From assembly GCF_047338595.1 (NCBI RefSeq), contig NZ_JBLFBO010000013.1, positions 17,651 to 81,650 of the forward strand: a stretch of DNA of 64,000 nucleotides, written 5' to 3'. Shown one piece after another: positions 26,449 through 34,428 of the stretch. The stretch comes from Nitrospira_D sp019636945. Its GTDB lineage: Bacteria > Nitrospirota > Nitrospiria > Nitrospirales > Nitrospiraceae. The notes beneath the pieces are model-generated. The model saw only the letters and a program-made list of their open reading frames with translations, had not been told where the DNA came from and ran no database searches. Both the position numbers and the translations under genes were made by a program. Within the stretch, counting starts at the first letter, position 1. Each line of letters begins with the position of its first letter.

Positions 26449-27449
26449 GTTCGTTGGAACCGTTGTCGATACGCTTGTGGTGTGATGCCTTTGTGTCGTT
26501 GGAAGGCCCGCCGCAACTGTTCATGCCCGGTAAAGCCACAAGCCTGTGCGGTCATATCGAGGGATGTACCCGTGGTTTCCAAGAGGCGCACAGCATGTTC
26601 CAGGCGAAGCTTCTCCAAGTAGAGTGCCGGTGTGTCGCCAGTTTCGGTGACGAAGACCCGCGCAAAGGTCCGGGGGCTCATGCCGGCTTGTGACGCCATC
26701 TCCTCAACCGTCAGTGATTCATGATGATGGTCGGCCAGCCAACTCAAGAGGCCAGCTAACCGTTGGCCCTCGACGGCCTGGGCTTGGAGTTGTGTGCTGA
26801 ATTGGGATTGCCCGCCGGGCCGTTTCAGAAACAGGACCAGCATACGCGCGACAGCCAGTGCCACATCACGTCCGAGATCTTCCTCCACGAGTGCTAGGGC
26901 CAGGTCCATACCGGCGGTGATGCCGGCTGAGGTGTAGACGTGGTCATCTTTGACGTAAATCGCGTCTGACTCGACAGTGATCGATTGATATTCTTGGGCC
27001 AGCCGTGCGACTTCCCTCCAATGGGTCGTGGCGCGGCGGTTCTTCAGCAAGCCGGCTTCTGCGAGCAGGAAAGCGCCGGTACAGATCGAGCCGATCCGTC
27101 TGGTGCGGCGCGCCATGGTCCGGAGCCAGGTCAGGAGTTTTTGATCGCGCTGGAGCGCCGTCATGTCAGGCCCACCGCAGATCAGTAATGTGTCGACCGT
27201 GTTATGAAAGTTACGCCACGAGGCATCTGCGATCAGGCTCAGTCCAGAAGATGAGCGAACTGGCCCAGGTTGATCAGCGAGAAGCACGATGCGATAGGGC
27301 GGCACTGCCTTGTCCTGTGCGAGGTAGGTCGGCAGAGAAAAGACCTCGTAGGGGCCGGTGATATCGAGCGCCGCGACACCATCAAAGCTCAGGAGTGCAA
27401 TAGTGCGTGTGCTCTGCGTTGCCTTTTTGTTCCGTTTCATGAACCGCAT
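26439..27449 (-). CDS. GlxA/FtrA-type AraC-family regulator with DJ-1 domain
   Basis: 336 aa transcription regulator. Residues about 15-200 form a DJ-1/PfpI domain (LLSFDGVAALDITGPYEVFS; elbow GSICTGAFLLAEAG) thought to sense a small ligand. The C-terminal about 100 residues are an AraC double helix-turn-helix (TVEEMASQAGMSPRTFARVF and DMTAQACGFTGHEQLRRAF). Probably controls the DJ-1 gene downstream on the same strand (inference). Oddity: the codons GGA TGC TGA at its end are the terminal repeat of MITE copy A, so the element defines where this protein stops. Confidence 0.9.
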   Translation of the reverse strand: MRFMKRNKKATQSTRTIALLSFDGVAALDITGPYEVFSLPTYLAQDKAVPPYRIVLLADQPGPVRSSSGLSLIADASWRNFHNTVDTLLICGGPDMTALQRDQKLLTWLRTMARRTRRIGSICTGAFLLAEAGLLKNRRATTHWREVARLAQEYQSITVESDAIYVKDDHVYTSAGITAGMDLALALVEEDLGRDVALAVARMLVLFLKRPGGQSQFSTQLQAQAVEGQRLAGLLSWLADHHHESLTVEEMASQAGMSPRTFARVFVTETGDTPALYLEKLRLEHAVRLLETTGTSLDMTAQACGFTGHEQLRRAFQRHKGITPQAYRQRFQRTGC

Positions 27450-27607
27450 CTTTCCATGAATCTACGAATGGCACAATGACAAAGATACTGCAAAAACTGC
27501 CAGCGAGCTCGTTGCTGCCAGCGTGCCGAGGTTGAAAGAGCATGGCGCGGCCGCTGGATTGTGATGATGAGCAACTGGTTGGGACGACTGACTGAACGAA
27601 GGTTCGG

Positions 27608-27949
27608 TTATCCGGGGCGTCTCTCAACGGATCGGAGCTCGACCGTTTGCACCGTGGCAAAGAGGCTAGATACGATCTGTTGTTCAATGAAGGCGAGAAA
27701 CTCCTCGACCTTTTTCTGTGAATCGACGATTTCGACGGTGATGGGGAGATCTTCGGCCAGTCGCTCGATCTTGAAGGTGTGGATCACGCGGGTGTGGGGG
27801 CCGAATCCCATGAGTCCTCGGTAGACGGTGGCGCCGGCCAGTTGCCTGGAATGAGCCTGTGCAATGATCCATTCATAGAGGGGGCGTCCGGCGTGTTTGT
27901 CTCCTTCTCCGATGTAGATTCTCAGTAGGCAACCCTGTTCAACGCGCAT
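27608..27949 (-). CDS. DUF190 protein, partner of CrcB
   Basis: 113 aa of the DUF190 family, small PII-like ferredoxin-fold proteins often encoded beside crcB. Starts MRVEQGCLLRIYIGEGDKHA, with the family features LYEWIIAQAHSRQLAGATVY and a GFGPHTRVIHTFKIERLAEDLPI core. The start lies 3 bases after the CrcB stop, so both belong to one transcript. Likely regulates or assists fluoride export; mechanism not established. Confidence 0.9.
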   Translation of the reverse strand: MRVEQGCLLRIYIGEGDKHAGRPLYEWIIAQAHSRQLAGATVYRGLMGFGPHTRVIHTFKIERLAEDLPITVEIVDSQKKVEEFLAFIEQQIVSSLFATVQTVELRSVERRPG

Positions 27950-27952
27950 CGT

Positions 27953-28336
27953 TTATTTCCAGACTAGATAGGCGGTGGAGTAGCCAAGCCAGACTGCACC
28001 AAGGCCGAGCACTGTATGGCCGATGATATTTCCAAAAGCCAACCACAACTCTCCATCACGCAGCAAGTTCATCGTTTCGTTGCCGAATGCTGAGAAGGTC
28101 GTGAAGCCGCCTAGTATTCCGACGATCAGAAAAGATCTCGCCTCCGCCGGAATGACGCCTCGATGATCGGCAAGCTCGGCGAGGAAGCCAACCAGCATAC
28201 AGCCCATCAGATTGACGGCCAAGGTGCCGAATGGAAATTGAATACTCTTACTGAGTTGTTGCGCATAGCCACTCACAAGGTACCGCAAGATGGACCCGAT
28301 GAACCCACCGGTGCCGATGAGAAAAAGTGTGCGCAG
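27953..28336 (-). CDS. crcB: Fluoride channel CrcB/Fluc, apparent CTG start
   Basis: Four-helix membrane protein that lets fluoride leave the cell as a dual-topology dimer. Core motifs FPFGTLAVNLMGCMLVGF and GGFTTFSAFGNE are present. The first ATG/GTG/TTG in frame is TTG 28288, which would remove the conserved first helix. Reading back gives LRTLFLIGTGGFIGSILRY from CTG at 28336, the normal CrcB start with total length 127 aa; an in-frame TGA lies just before and GAGAGAG precedes the CTG. So translation probably starts at CTG, or a base is wrong upstream. DUF190 follows in the same operon. Confidence 0.88.
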   Translation of the reverse strand: MRTLFLIGTGGFIGSILRYLVSGYAQQLSKSIQFPFGTLAVNLMGCMLVGFLAELADHRGVIPAEARSFLIVGILGGFTTFSAFGNETMNLLRDGELWLAFGNIIGHTVLGLGAVWLGYSTAYLVWK

Positions 28337-28495
28337 AGTGTGACTCTCTCAAAAATGTGAGCGTGATTGCCACGTCATTGTACCCAAGTCATCTGGTTGA
28401 GTCACGCCATCAGGCATCGTTCTGTCGTATTAGAGATGGTCGAAGGTGAAGGTCTCGTAGTACAATCCTGACCCAAACCTTGGGAACGAAAGCGC

Positions 28496-29770
28496 ATGAT
28501 CGAGATCTATACTGATGGCGCCTGCAGCGGGAACCCTGGTCCTGGAGGCTGGGGTGTCCTGGTGCGTGATGGGAACGTTGAAACGGAATTCTCTGGTGGG
28601 GAGTTAGCGACGACGAACAACCGGATGGAGCTCCTCGCGGTCATTGAGGCGTTGCAGTCGTTTCCTCAGTCAGTGCAGGCGCGGGTCTACACCGATTCGC
28701 AGTATGTGCAAAAAGGCATTAGCGAATGGATCCATAGCTGGAAACAACGAGGGTGGAAGACTGCCGGGAAAGATCCGGTGAAGAATGAGGATTTGTGGCG
28801 ACGGCTCGATGCATTGGCGGCGAGCCATACGATCGAATGGCATTGGGTCAGAGGGCATAATGGGCATCCGGAGAACGAACGGGTCGATGCGCTAGCTCGA
28901 GCTGGCCTTGAGCAGGCACGCCGAGGTGGGAAACCAGCCAATCGGCCGGCGCTGGTCCCTGTTGAATCGCCCCGTTCATCAGCCAAGACGAAGCCGATCG
29001 TCGAGATCCAGCATGCGACGGTCTATCGAGGAGAGACCTGCGTCCTCTCAGATTTCTCGTTTGCCCTGCATGAAGGTGAGCATGCGGCCATCCTGGGTCC
29101 GAACGGCGCAGGAAAATCCACGTTGCTCAAGTTGCTCTCAGGCGAAGTCCATGCCATGCCGAAGGACGAGACCAGGTGGGCGCTCTTTGGTGAGGAGCGG
29201 TGGAATGTGTGGGATGTGCGAAAACAAATCGGTATCGTGTCGCACGATCTTCAGCGGGATTACTTGATCTGTGCCGAGGGGTTGAACGTCATCTTGTCCG
29301 GCTTCTATGCCAGCAACGACACCTATGCCTATCAAGAGTTCAGCAAGTCACAAATGACGAGAGCCTATGAGGTGATGCAAGAGCTGGGCGTGATGGACTT
29401 GTCTGGGCGTCGCTTCGGCCATATGTCCACCGGTGAGCAGCGGCGGTTTCTCTTGGGGCGAGCCTTGGTGCATGATCCCCCGGTCTTGGTGTTTGATGAG
29501 CCAACCAGCGGTCTTGATCTCAAGGCCTGCTTCCAATATCTGGATCTGTTGCGCGCTCAGATGGCCAAGGGCAAAACCGTGCTGCTGGTCACGCATCACC
29601 TGCATGAAATCCCACCGGAGATCGATCGCGTGATTTTCCTCAAGGCGGGCAATATCGTGGCTGATGGTTCCAAGTCAACCTTGCTCACGAGCGATCAGAT
29701 CAGCGGACTCTTTGACAGCAAGATTTCTCTTGTACAAGCCAATGGCTGGTATCAGGCCTTGCCGGGGTAG
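28496..29770 (+). CDS. Ribonuclease HI fused to an ABC ATPase domain
   Basis: 424 aa in one frame. Residues 1-140 are a complete RNase HI that cuts RNA in RNA-DNA hybrids: Asp7 (YTDGACSGNPG), Glu45 (NNRMEL), Asp67 (YTDSQY), His124 and Asp131. A Pro/Ala-rich linker (about 145-165) leads to an ABC ATPase: Walker A GPNGAGKST at 201-209, signature STGEQRR 311-317, Walker B LVFDEP 332-337, H-loop His367. There is no membrane domain, so the ATPase half resembles soluble ABC proteins. RNase HI is usually about 150 aa and stands alone; this fusion is unusual. ATG 28496. Its TAG stop shares two bases with MITE copy B. Confidence 0.92.
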   Translation: MIEIYTDGACSGNPGPGGWGVLVRDGNVETEFSGGELATTNNRMELLAVIEALQSFPQSVQARVYTDSQYVQKGISEWIHSWKQRGWKTAGKDPVKNEDLWRRLDALAASHTIEWHWVRGHNGHPENERVDALARAGLEQARRGGKPANRPALVPVESPRSSAKTKPIVEIQHATVYRGETCVLSDFSFALHEGEHAAILGPNGAGKSTLLKLLSGEVHAMPKDETRWALFGEERWNVWDVRKQIGIVSHDLQRDYLICAEGLNVILSGFYASNDTYAYQEFSKSQMTRAYEVMQELGVMDLSGRRFGHMSTGEQRRFLLGRALVHDPPVLVFDEPTSGLDLKACFQYLDLLRAQMAKGKTVLLVTHHLHEIPPEIDRVIFLKAGNIVADGSKSTLLTSDQISGLFDSKISLVQANGWYQALPG

Positions 29771-29953
29771 GATATTGAAAATGCCCTCCAACTTCGTTCT
29801 CACGTCACTCAAGGCCTCAACGTACGAAAAACGATGGCAAAAAACCTATCCGCTCGCATGTGATCGAAGCGAGCGGGTCAAGCGAAGCTTGGTATGTACC
29901 TCCTCGCCCCTTCATTTGCTGCGGCCTCGCTGGAAGGTCATTTTGAACATCCT
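29769..29953 (+). repeat. MITE-like element, copy B (185 bp)
   Basis: Same length as copy A and nearly identical in the middle (GAAGCGAGCGGGTCAAGCGA; TTGGTATGTACCTCCTCG), opposite orientation. Begins AGGATATTGAAAATG, whose first AG are the last bases of the preceding gene's stop codon, and ends TTTTGAACATCCT. The 180 bases between it and the next gene show no coding sequence. Confidence 0.87.
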
Positions 29954-30133
29954 GTGGGAGATGGGAGGCGCTTTGTGCTCGTCCAGGTCTTTGAGATTTG
30001 GAGACTAGGTTAGGTCTCCCATGGTCTGCTTAGATGGATCTTTACCATTTCCTGTCGCAGTAGTCTCGCTTCTTTTTGACGAAATCCCGTTTGAACGATA
30101 GGCTTCAAATGTTGCTCATTTCAGCAGTCAGGC

Positions 30134-31024
30134 ATGTGTCAATCCCACTCACAAGCCATCCGTCGACAAATTCAGGTTACGTCCTTTGTTCTTCTACACC
30201 TCTGCGTTATCGCCTCGTTCGGTTTCAGCTCCGTATGGGCTGAGACCTGGGTCTGTTCAATGCCGGGGCGAGCGGATCTGTATACGGACCGCGAATACCC
30301 AGGCTGTCGGCAACTCGGTGAGGCCAAGACCTATTCACCATTGGAAATATCACCAACGCCTCGCCAACAGTCTGTGACTCCTGTGCCATCCGTGCCTCAT
30401 GCCAGTCTTTCATACAGTCCACCACAGCCATCCCATAGAAAGCCTGTGCCGTTTTCAGACGTCACGCTGTCCTTGCCGTTGTTGAGTGTCGGGCAAGACA
30501 AGGTTGGTTCCATTACCGGTTCATGGAGGGGACTCGTGGCGCAACTCACGGTCGGGTACAAAGCCGATGGACGAGGGCCGGAGATTCTCGGTGATTCGAA
30601 CTTGATGCTCGGATCCGCCCTTTCCTTTCAGACTGCGGTTGCCGTGGCCACGGAGGCGGTGGGCTATGATCCTCGATATCTCACGGTGCGTATCTTGGTC
30701 CCCACGCGATTGGATGGGTCCAGTGCCGGCGGGATTTTTGCCGTGGGTGTCGCGGCAGCCCTGCTCGGCGATTCGATCCGCCCGGACATCTGTATGTCGG
30801 GGACAATCGAATTGGACGAAGAAATCCAAGCTGTGGGGCGACTCGTCGACAAGATGAATGGCTGCCGAGAACTGAGAAAGACCACGATGATTGTGCCTGA
30901 TGCTTTGGATAACAGTCACCTGAGTTTCTCCGGCGCAGAGCGATCGATTCAGGTCATCGAAGTGCATACCCTGGCTGAAGCCTACAGTGCTGCCACCGGG
31001 CAAGCGTTGCGCCAGGTTCCGTAG
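30134..31024 (+). CDS. Secreted Lon-protease-domain protein without ATPase
   Basis: 296 aa with a signal peptide (hydrophobic residues 16-36, cut after VWA). Residues 40-105 are Cys- and Pro-rich. From about 150 the protein matches the proteolytic domain of Lon (family S16): DGSSAGG with Ser197, then MSGTIELDEEIQAVGRLVDK with Lys240. The Ser-to-Lys distance of 43 equals that of E. coli Lon (Ser679/Lys722). No AAA+ module is present, so it would act without ATP in the periplasm or outside. Target unknown. The OB-fold gene follows 58 bases later and may share its transcript. Confidence 0.85.
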   Translation: MCQSHSQAIRRQIQVTSFVLLHLCVIASFGFSSVWAETWVCSMPGRADLYTDREYPGCRQLGEAKTYSPLEISPTPRQQSVTPVPSVPHASLSYSPPQPSHRKPVPFSDVTLSLPLLSVGQDKVGSITGSWRGLVAQLTVGYKADGRGPEILGDSNLMLGSALSFQTAVAVATEAVGYDPRYLTVRILVPTRLDGSSAGGIFAVGVAAALLGDSIRPDICMSGTIELDEEIQAVGRLVDKMNGCRELRKTTMIVPDALDNSHLSFSGAERSIQVIEVHTLAEAYSAATGQALRQVP

Positions 31025-31082
31025 GACCGAAGGATTTCACCATGCTTAAGATCCACGTCTTGTACGAAGAGGAGGTCCCGTG

Positions 31083-31448
31083 ATGAACAGCATCCTACGC
31101 TTGATAGAGTTGGCGACGATCAGCTTGCTGTGCCTCGTATCTGTCACCTGGGCAGCGGATCCGGTCACGATCAGTTCCTTACAGGCCTATCCCGAAGCGT
31201 ACAAGATGAAAGTCGTGCAAGTGACGGGGATGGTCAGTGGGTATGAGATGCATCATTTTATTGGAACCAGCTCGAAGTTGGAGAAGTGCGTCCAGAGTTT
31301 TCTGGTTGATGATGGCAGTGGAGCGATTGAGGCGAGCTACGCGGCACTCTGTCAGATGGGACCGGTTCTTCTCAAAGACGGCGATCAGGTTACGGTCGAA
31401 GGGCACTATTTAGGGACGTTGGATGTGAAATCGGTGAAGAAGAACTGA
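31083..31448 (+). CDS. Periplasmic OB-fold protein
   Basis: 121 aa with a signal peptide ending TWAADP. The mature part reads as a nucleic-acid-type OB fold: YKMKVVQVTGMVSGYEMHHF, then SFLVDDGSGAIEASY and DGDQVTVEGHYLG. Such exported OB-fold proteins bind small ligands or cations. Start ATG 31083 with GAGGAGG upstream. Two Cys (in KCVQS and LCQMG) could form a disulfide. It lies after the secreted Lon-like protease; a shared function is possible but unproven. Confidence 0.8.
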   Translation: MNSILRLIELATISLLCLVSVTWAADPVTISSLQAYPEAYKMKVVQVTGMVSGYEMHHFIGTSSKLEKCVQSFLVDDGSGAIEASYAALCQMGPVLLKDGDQVTVEGHYLGTLDVKSVKKN

Positions 31449-31483
31449 AAAAGTCTGCGTGCTGTGAAGAGGTGAGTGTGTCA

Positions 31484-31930
31484 CTATTTATTTCGAAATC
31501 CGAAAAGCGCGCCGGCCACACCGGCGCCGGCAGAGGGGAGGTAGCCGACCGCTACTTCTTTGAGGCTCTGGGCTTGGCCTCGCGCCCAATCGAGCGTGCG
31601 ATTCACATCGCTCTGAATCAGGTTCCACTCCAGGTGGATCCAGCCGGTCGTTTTGAGGATGGCCACGAGCGCCGCCAAGGAGAGGGTGATCAACAGCGCA
31701 ATTTTGAGCGTTTTCCGAAAGGCCCACCCGACCAAGAACCCGCCGATGAAGCTGGCGCCACCGCGGGCGAGCGCCGGCGACATCATATCGCTAAGCCAGG
31801 CACCGACTCCGGCGACGGTTGTGGCACTTGCGGCCATAAACGATTTGGCTGCCCATGGTGGGTCGGACAGCAGAGGGCCGAGTGTTTTCGCCAGAAAGCT
31901 GCTTTTTGCCGCGGGAGCTGGATTGCTCAT
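31484..31930 (-). CDS. FUN14-domain membrane protein
   Basis: 148 aa of the FUN14 family, known mainly from the mitochondrial mitophagy receptor FUNDC1 but also found in bacteria. Starts MSNPAPAAKSS at ATG 31930, four bases inside the end of the zinc-peptidase gene. Helices: GASFIGGFLVGWAFRKTLKI, ALLITLSLAALVAIL and a Gly-rich one near the end (GYLPSAGAGVAGALFGF). The GW-x-FRK pattern is typical of the family. Function in bacteria is unknown. The ATGA overlap means it is translated with the metallopeptidase. Confidence 0.83.
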   Translation of the reverse strand: MSNPAPAAKSSFLAKTLGPLLSDPPWAAKSFMAASATTVAGVGAWLSDMMSPALARGGASFIGGFLVGWAFRKTLKIALLITLSLAALVAILKTTGWIHLEWNLIQSDVNRTLDWARGQAQSLKEVAVGYLPSAGAGVAGALFGFRNK

Positions 31931-32799
31931 AGACGAGTGTTCCCAAAGGTGTTGCAAACTGCTGGGTCGCCGGACTCCAGGCCTCTCTTGAGCCAGGTCA
32001 TCCGCTGTTCGGACGAACCGTGAGTCCAACTTTCCGGTTGAACGTGCCCTCGCGATTTTTTTTGTAGCCGGTCATCGCCAATCGCTGCTGCGGCGCGGAG
32101 CCCCTCTTCGAAATCTCCGGGCTCGATCAAGTTCCTCCCACGTCTGGCATGGTAGCCCCACACACCGGCATAACAATCGGCCTGGAGTTCCATACGAACC
32201 GACAGCGCATTGCCTTCTGCTTCAGAGGCCCGCTGCTGAAGGCGGTGTACTTTTTCCGCAACGCCGAGCACGTTTTGTACATGGTGGCCGACTTCGTGTG
32301 CGATGACATAGGCCTGGGCGAAGTCACCCGCTGCGCCCAGTTGATATTCCATCTGATTAAAGAAGGCAAGATCGAGATAGACCCGACGGTCGCCGGGACA
32401 GTAGAACGGACCGACTGCCGAGGAGGTGGTGCCGCAGGCGGACTGCACTGCGCCGCTAAAGAGCACCATCCGTGGGTCTTCATATCGTGAACCAAGGAGT
32501 TCCCGCCAGGTTGTTTCCGTGTCGGCGAGGACGACGGATGCAAACCGGCCGAGTTGATCTTTTGGCGCTCCGACCGCCCCTGGCTGCGATGGGGCCGAGG
32601 GTGTGATCGACTCGGTCACGCTTTGGACGCCCGTCAGGAGATTCAGGACGGTCAGTGGATTCATGCCGGTGAAATAACTGACGGCCAGAGCCAGCACGAT
32701 CGTGCCGATCCCCAACCCGCCTCGTCCTCCGATGCGGGCAGGCCCCATCCCGCGGCGATCTTCAATATTGTCGCTTTCGCGTTGGTCGTCGATCCGCAT
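31927..32799 (-). CDS. YpfJ-type neutral zinc metallopeptidase
   Basis: 290 aa with a single N-terminal transmembrane helix (IGTIVLALAVSYFTGMNPL) and a metallopeptidase domain carrying HEVGHH, the zinc-binding His pair and catalytic Glu, plus ELQADCYAG where the downstream Glu serves as third ligand. CPGDRRVYLD is the usual lead-in. Start at ATG 32799 with GAGGAGGG 6 bases before; an open frame upstream runs into MITE copy C and is not used. Cell-envelope protease of unknown substrate, coupled to the FUN14 gene. Confidence 0.9.
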   Translation of the reverse strand: MRIDDQRESDNIEDRRGMGPARIGGRGGLGIGTIVLALAVSYFTGMNPLTVLNLLTGVQSVTESITPSAPSQPGAVGAPKDQLGRFASVVLADTETTWRELLGSRYEDPRMVLFSGAVQSACGTTSSAVGPFYCPGDRRVYLDLAFFNQMEYQLGAAGDFAQAYVIAHEVGHHVQNVLGVAEKVHRLQQRASEAEGNALSVRMELQADCYAGVWGYHARRGRNLIEPGDFEEGLRAAAAIGDDRLQKKSRGHVQPESWTHGSSEQRMTWLKRGLESGDPAVCNTFGNTRL

Positions 32800-32816
32800 G
32801 AGCGCCCTCCTCGAGC

Positions 32817-32937
32817 AGGATGTTGAAAAAGACCGCCAGCGTCGTTCTCGCATCGCTCAAGGCTTCAACGTACCAACCGCGTACGCCTCAGCCTTTCGCT
32901 CGCTGCGGCCTTGCTGGACAGCCTTTTTGACCATCCT
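32817..32937 (+). repeat. MITE-like element, copy C (121 bp, short form)
   Basis: Shares both ends with copies A and B (AGGATGTTGAAAAAG at the left; CTTTTTGACCATCCT at the right, complementary apart from two bases) but lacks the middle 64 bases that hold the CGAGCGG hairpin. Sits just before the zinc-peptidase gene. Confidence 0.82.
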
Positions 32938-33014
32938 GCTGGCTCTTATGGCTTGACCAGAGGATTCCCTTTGTCACATTGTGTGACGGCTAGCAAGGGT
33001 TTCCCTGCAGTCTG

Positions 33015-33671
33015 TCAATCTGAGTCCTTTTCCATCGTTTGGATGAACTTGTCGGCTTCGGCAATGGAACGGTTCATATCTTTCACCAGTTGATCAACCT
33101 GCGCATCGACTTTTACGAGCTCACCTTTGATGGCGGAGAGTGCCCGCGCATTCAGATTGTGTTTCAGGTAGAGGACCTGATCGCGCAGCGGTTTGAGGAC
33201 CGGTTCGATTCGTTGCTCCGCCCGCTTCATGGCACCCAGCATCTCTCGATAGCGGCTCTTGGTCTGGGTGAGTTTGGCCTGGCTCTTCCGGCGGAGGTCG
33301 GCGCTGGAGTATTGTCCGAGTTCCGTTTCCCATTCGGAAAAGAGGGCATCGGCTACGCTCTCGACGTCGGAGATTTTCTTTCGGACCGCTTCGGCACTGT
33401 CCTCGCTGTTCTCAAGTTCACCATTGAGCTTCTTGTAGGTGGCTTCGAGGTCGCCACCTTCATAGGCGACGACTTTGCCGAACTGCTCGAGTGTGGTCTG
33501 AATTTCTTGCTTGGCGTCTTCTTGTGCATCCCGCGCTGATTTGACACGAGTGCTCAGGATATCTCGTTTGGCATAGCCCATCTTCTCCATGGTGGCCATA
33601 TAGGCCTTATCGCAGGAGGAGAGGCTCAACGGCAGAACTGACACGATAGCAGCTAGGAGGAACCGTAACAT
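33015..33671 (-). CDS. DUF2959 lipoprotein
   Basis: 218 aa. Lipoprotein signal (LLAAIVSVLPLSLSSCDK, lipidated Cys at about residue 20). The rest is almost wholly alpha-helical and charged (ESVADALFSEWETELGQYSS, then KSRYREMLGAMKRAE), forming a long coiled coil, as in DUF2959 proteins. ATG 33671 is used since AGAGAGG is at the right distance; GTG 33677 is possible. Function unknown; the family is envelope-located. Confidence 0.85.
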   Translation of the reverse strand: MLRFLLAAIVSVLPLSLSSCDKAYMATMEKMGYAKRDILSTRVKSARDAQEDAKQEIQTTLEQFGKVVAYEGGDLEATYKKLNGELENSEDSAEAVRKKISDVESVADALFSEWETELGQYSSADLRRKSQAKLTQTKSRYREMLGAMKRAEQRIEPVLKPLRDQVLYLKHNLNARALSAIKGELVKVDAQVDQLVKDMNRSIAEADKFIQTMEKDSD

Positions 33672-33829
33672 CTTCACCTCTCTCCCTTGGGATGTGCATC
33701 AACGATGCGCGTCTGTCTGAACGCTCAGGCTCGACACTGCATCATAACTGAAGAACGTATCGAGAGAAAACCCCTAATCGCGGACAATGACACGTAGAAA
33801 CGGCATCAGCTTCACGCTATAGTGGGCCT

Positions 33830-34384
33830 ATGGGGCTTGCCTCTTTCAGGTTGTGGTGGGTAGCGGCGTTCATTTTGGCCGCAGCCTGTTCTTCTCAGCG
33901 GGTGGTCCCAGAGTCGCTCGAACCTCTCGTCGACCGAACCGTCACATTCCCAGAAATACTGAGTGCGCCAGAGTCCTACCAGGGAAAGGTCGTGGTGCTC
34001 GGCGGAGTGGTCCTCAAGGCAAAGCGATTGAAAGACGGTACACAGATCGAGCTTCTGCAATTGCCGCTCGATAAACGCGAAAGACCAATTCTCAACCGCC
34101 AACAATCACAGGGGCGATTTCTGGCAATTCGACAAGACTTTCTGGATCCTGCGACGATTGTTGAGGGATCAGCCATGACCATTGTCGGAGACGTGTCCGG
34201 AGCCAAGACCGACTATCTCGATGACGTGGAATATCAGTATCCGGTTGTGACGATAAAGCACATCCATCCATGGCCGGCTCCGTCGTATGGCAACATGCAA
34301 CCACGGCCTAGATTCTCGATTGGGCTTGGAGGCGGGACAGGAGTCGGCGTTGGTGGAGGTGGGGGATTCGCCATTGGATTTTGA
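33830..34384 (+). CDS. Slp-family outer-membrane lipoprotein
   Basis: 184 aa. Lipobox LAAACSS with Cys20. The mature part matches the Slp (starvation-inducible lipoprotein) family: TFPEILSAPESYQGKVVVLG, then LKDGTQIELLQLPLDKRERP and GDVSGAKTDYLDDVEYQYPV. The tail is glycine-rich (GLGGGTGVGVGGGGGFAIG). Faces the periplasm from the outer membrane; role in stress is inferred from the family. Convergent with the AlgE-like gene. Confidence 0.88.
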   Translation: MGLASFRLWWVAAFILAAACSSQRVVPESLEPLVDRTVTFPEILSAPESYQGKVVVLGGVVLKAKRLKDGTQIELLQLPLDKRERPILNRQQSQGRFLAIRQDFLDPATIVEGSAMTIVGDVSGAKTDYLDDVEYQYPVVTIKHIHPWPAPSYGNMQPRPRFSIGLGGGTGVGVGGGGGFAIGF

Positions 34385-34428
34385 ATGAAGTGAGAACGCT
34401 GCGGGGTGGCTTTTGCGGTCTCCTCAGG

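Noticed and set aside
28337..28495. Possible fluoride riboswitch upstream of crcB
   Set aside because: The minus strand has fragments such as GATGACT, but the GGCGATGG...TTCGCC core and pseudoknot pairing could not be assembled.
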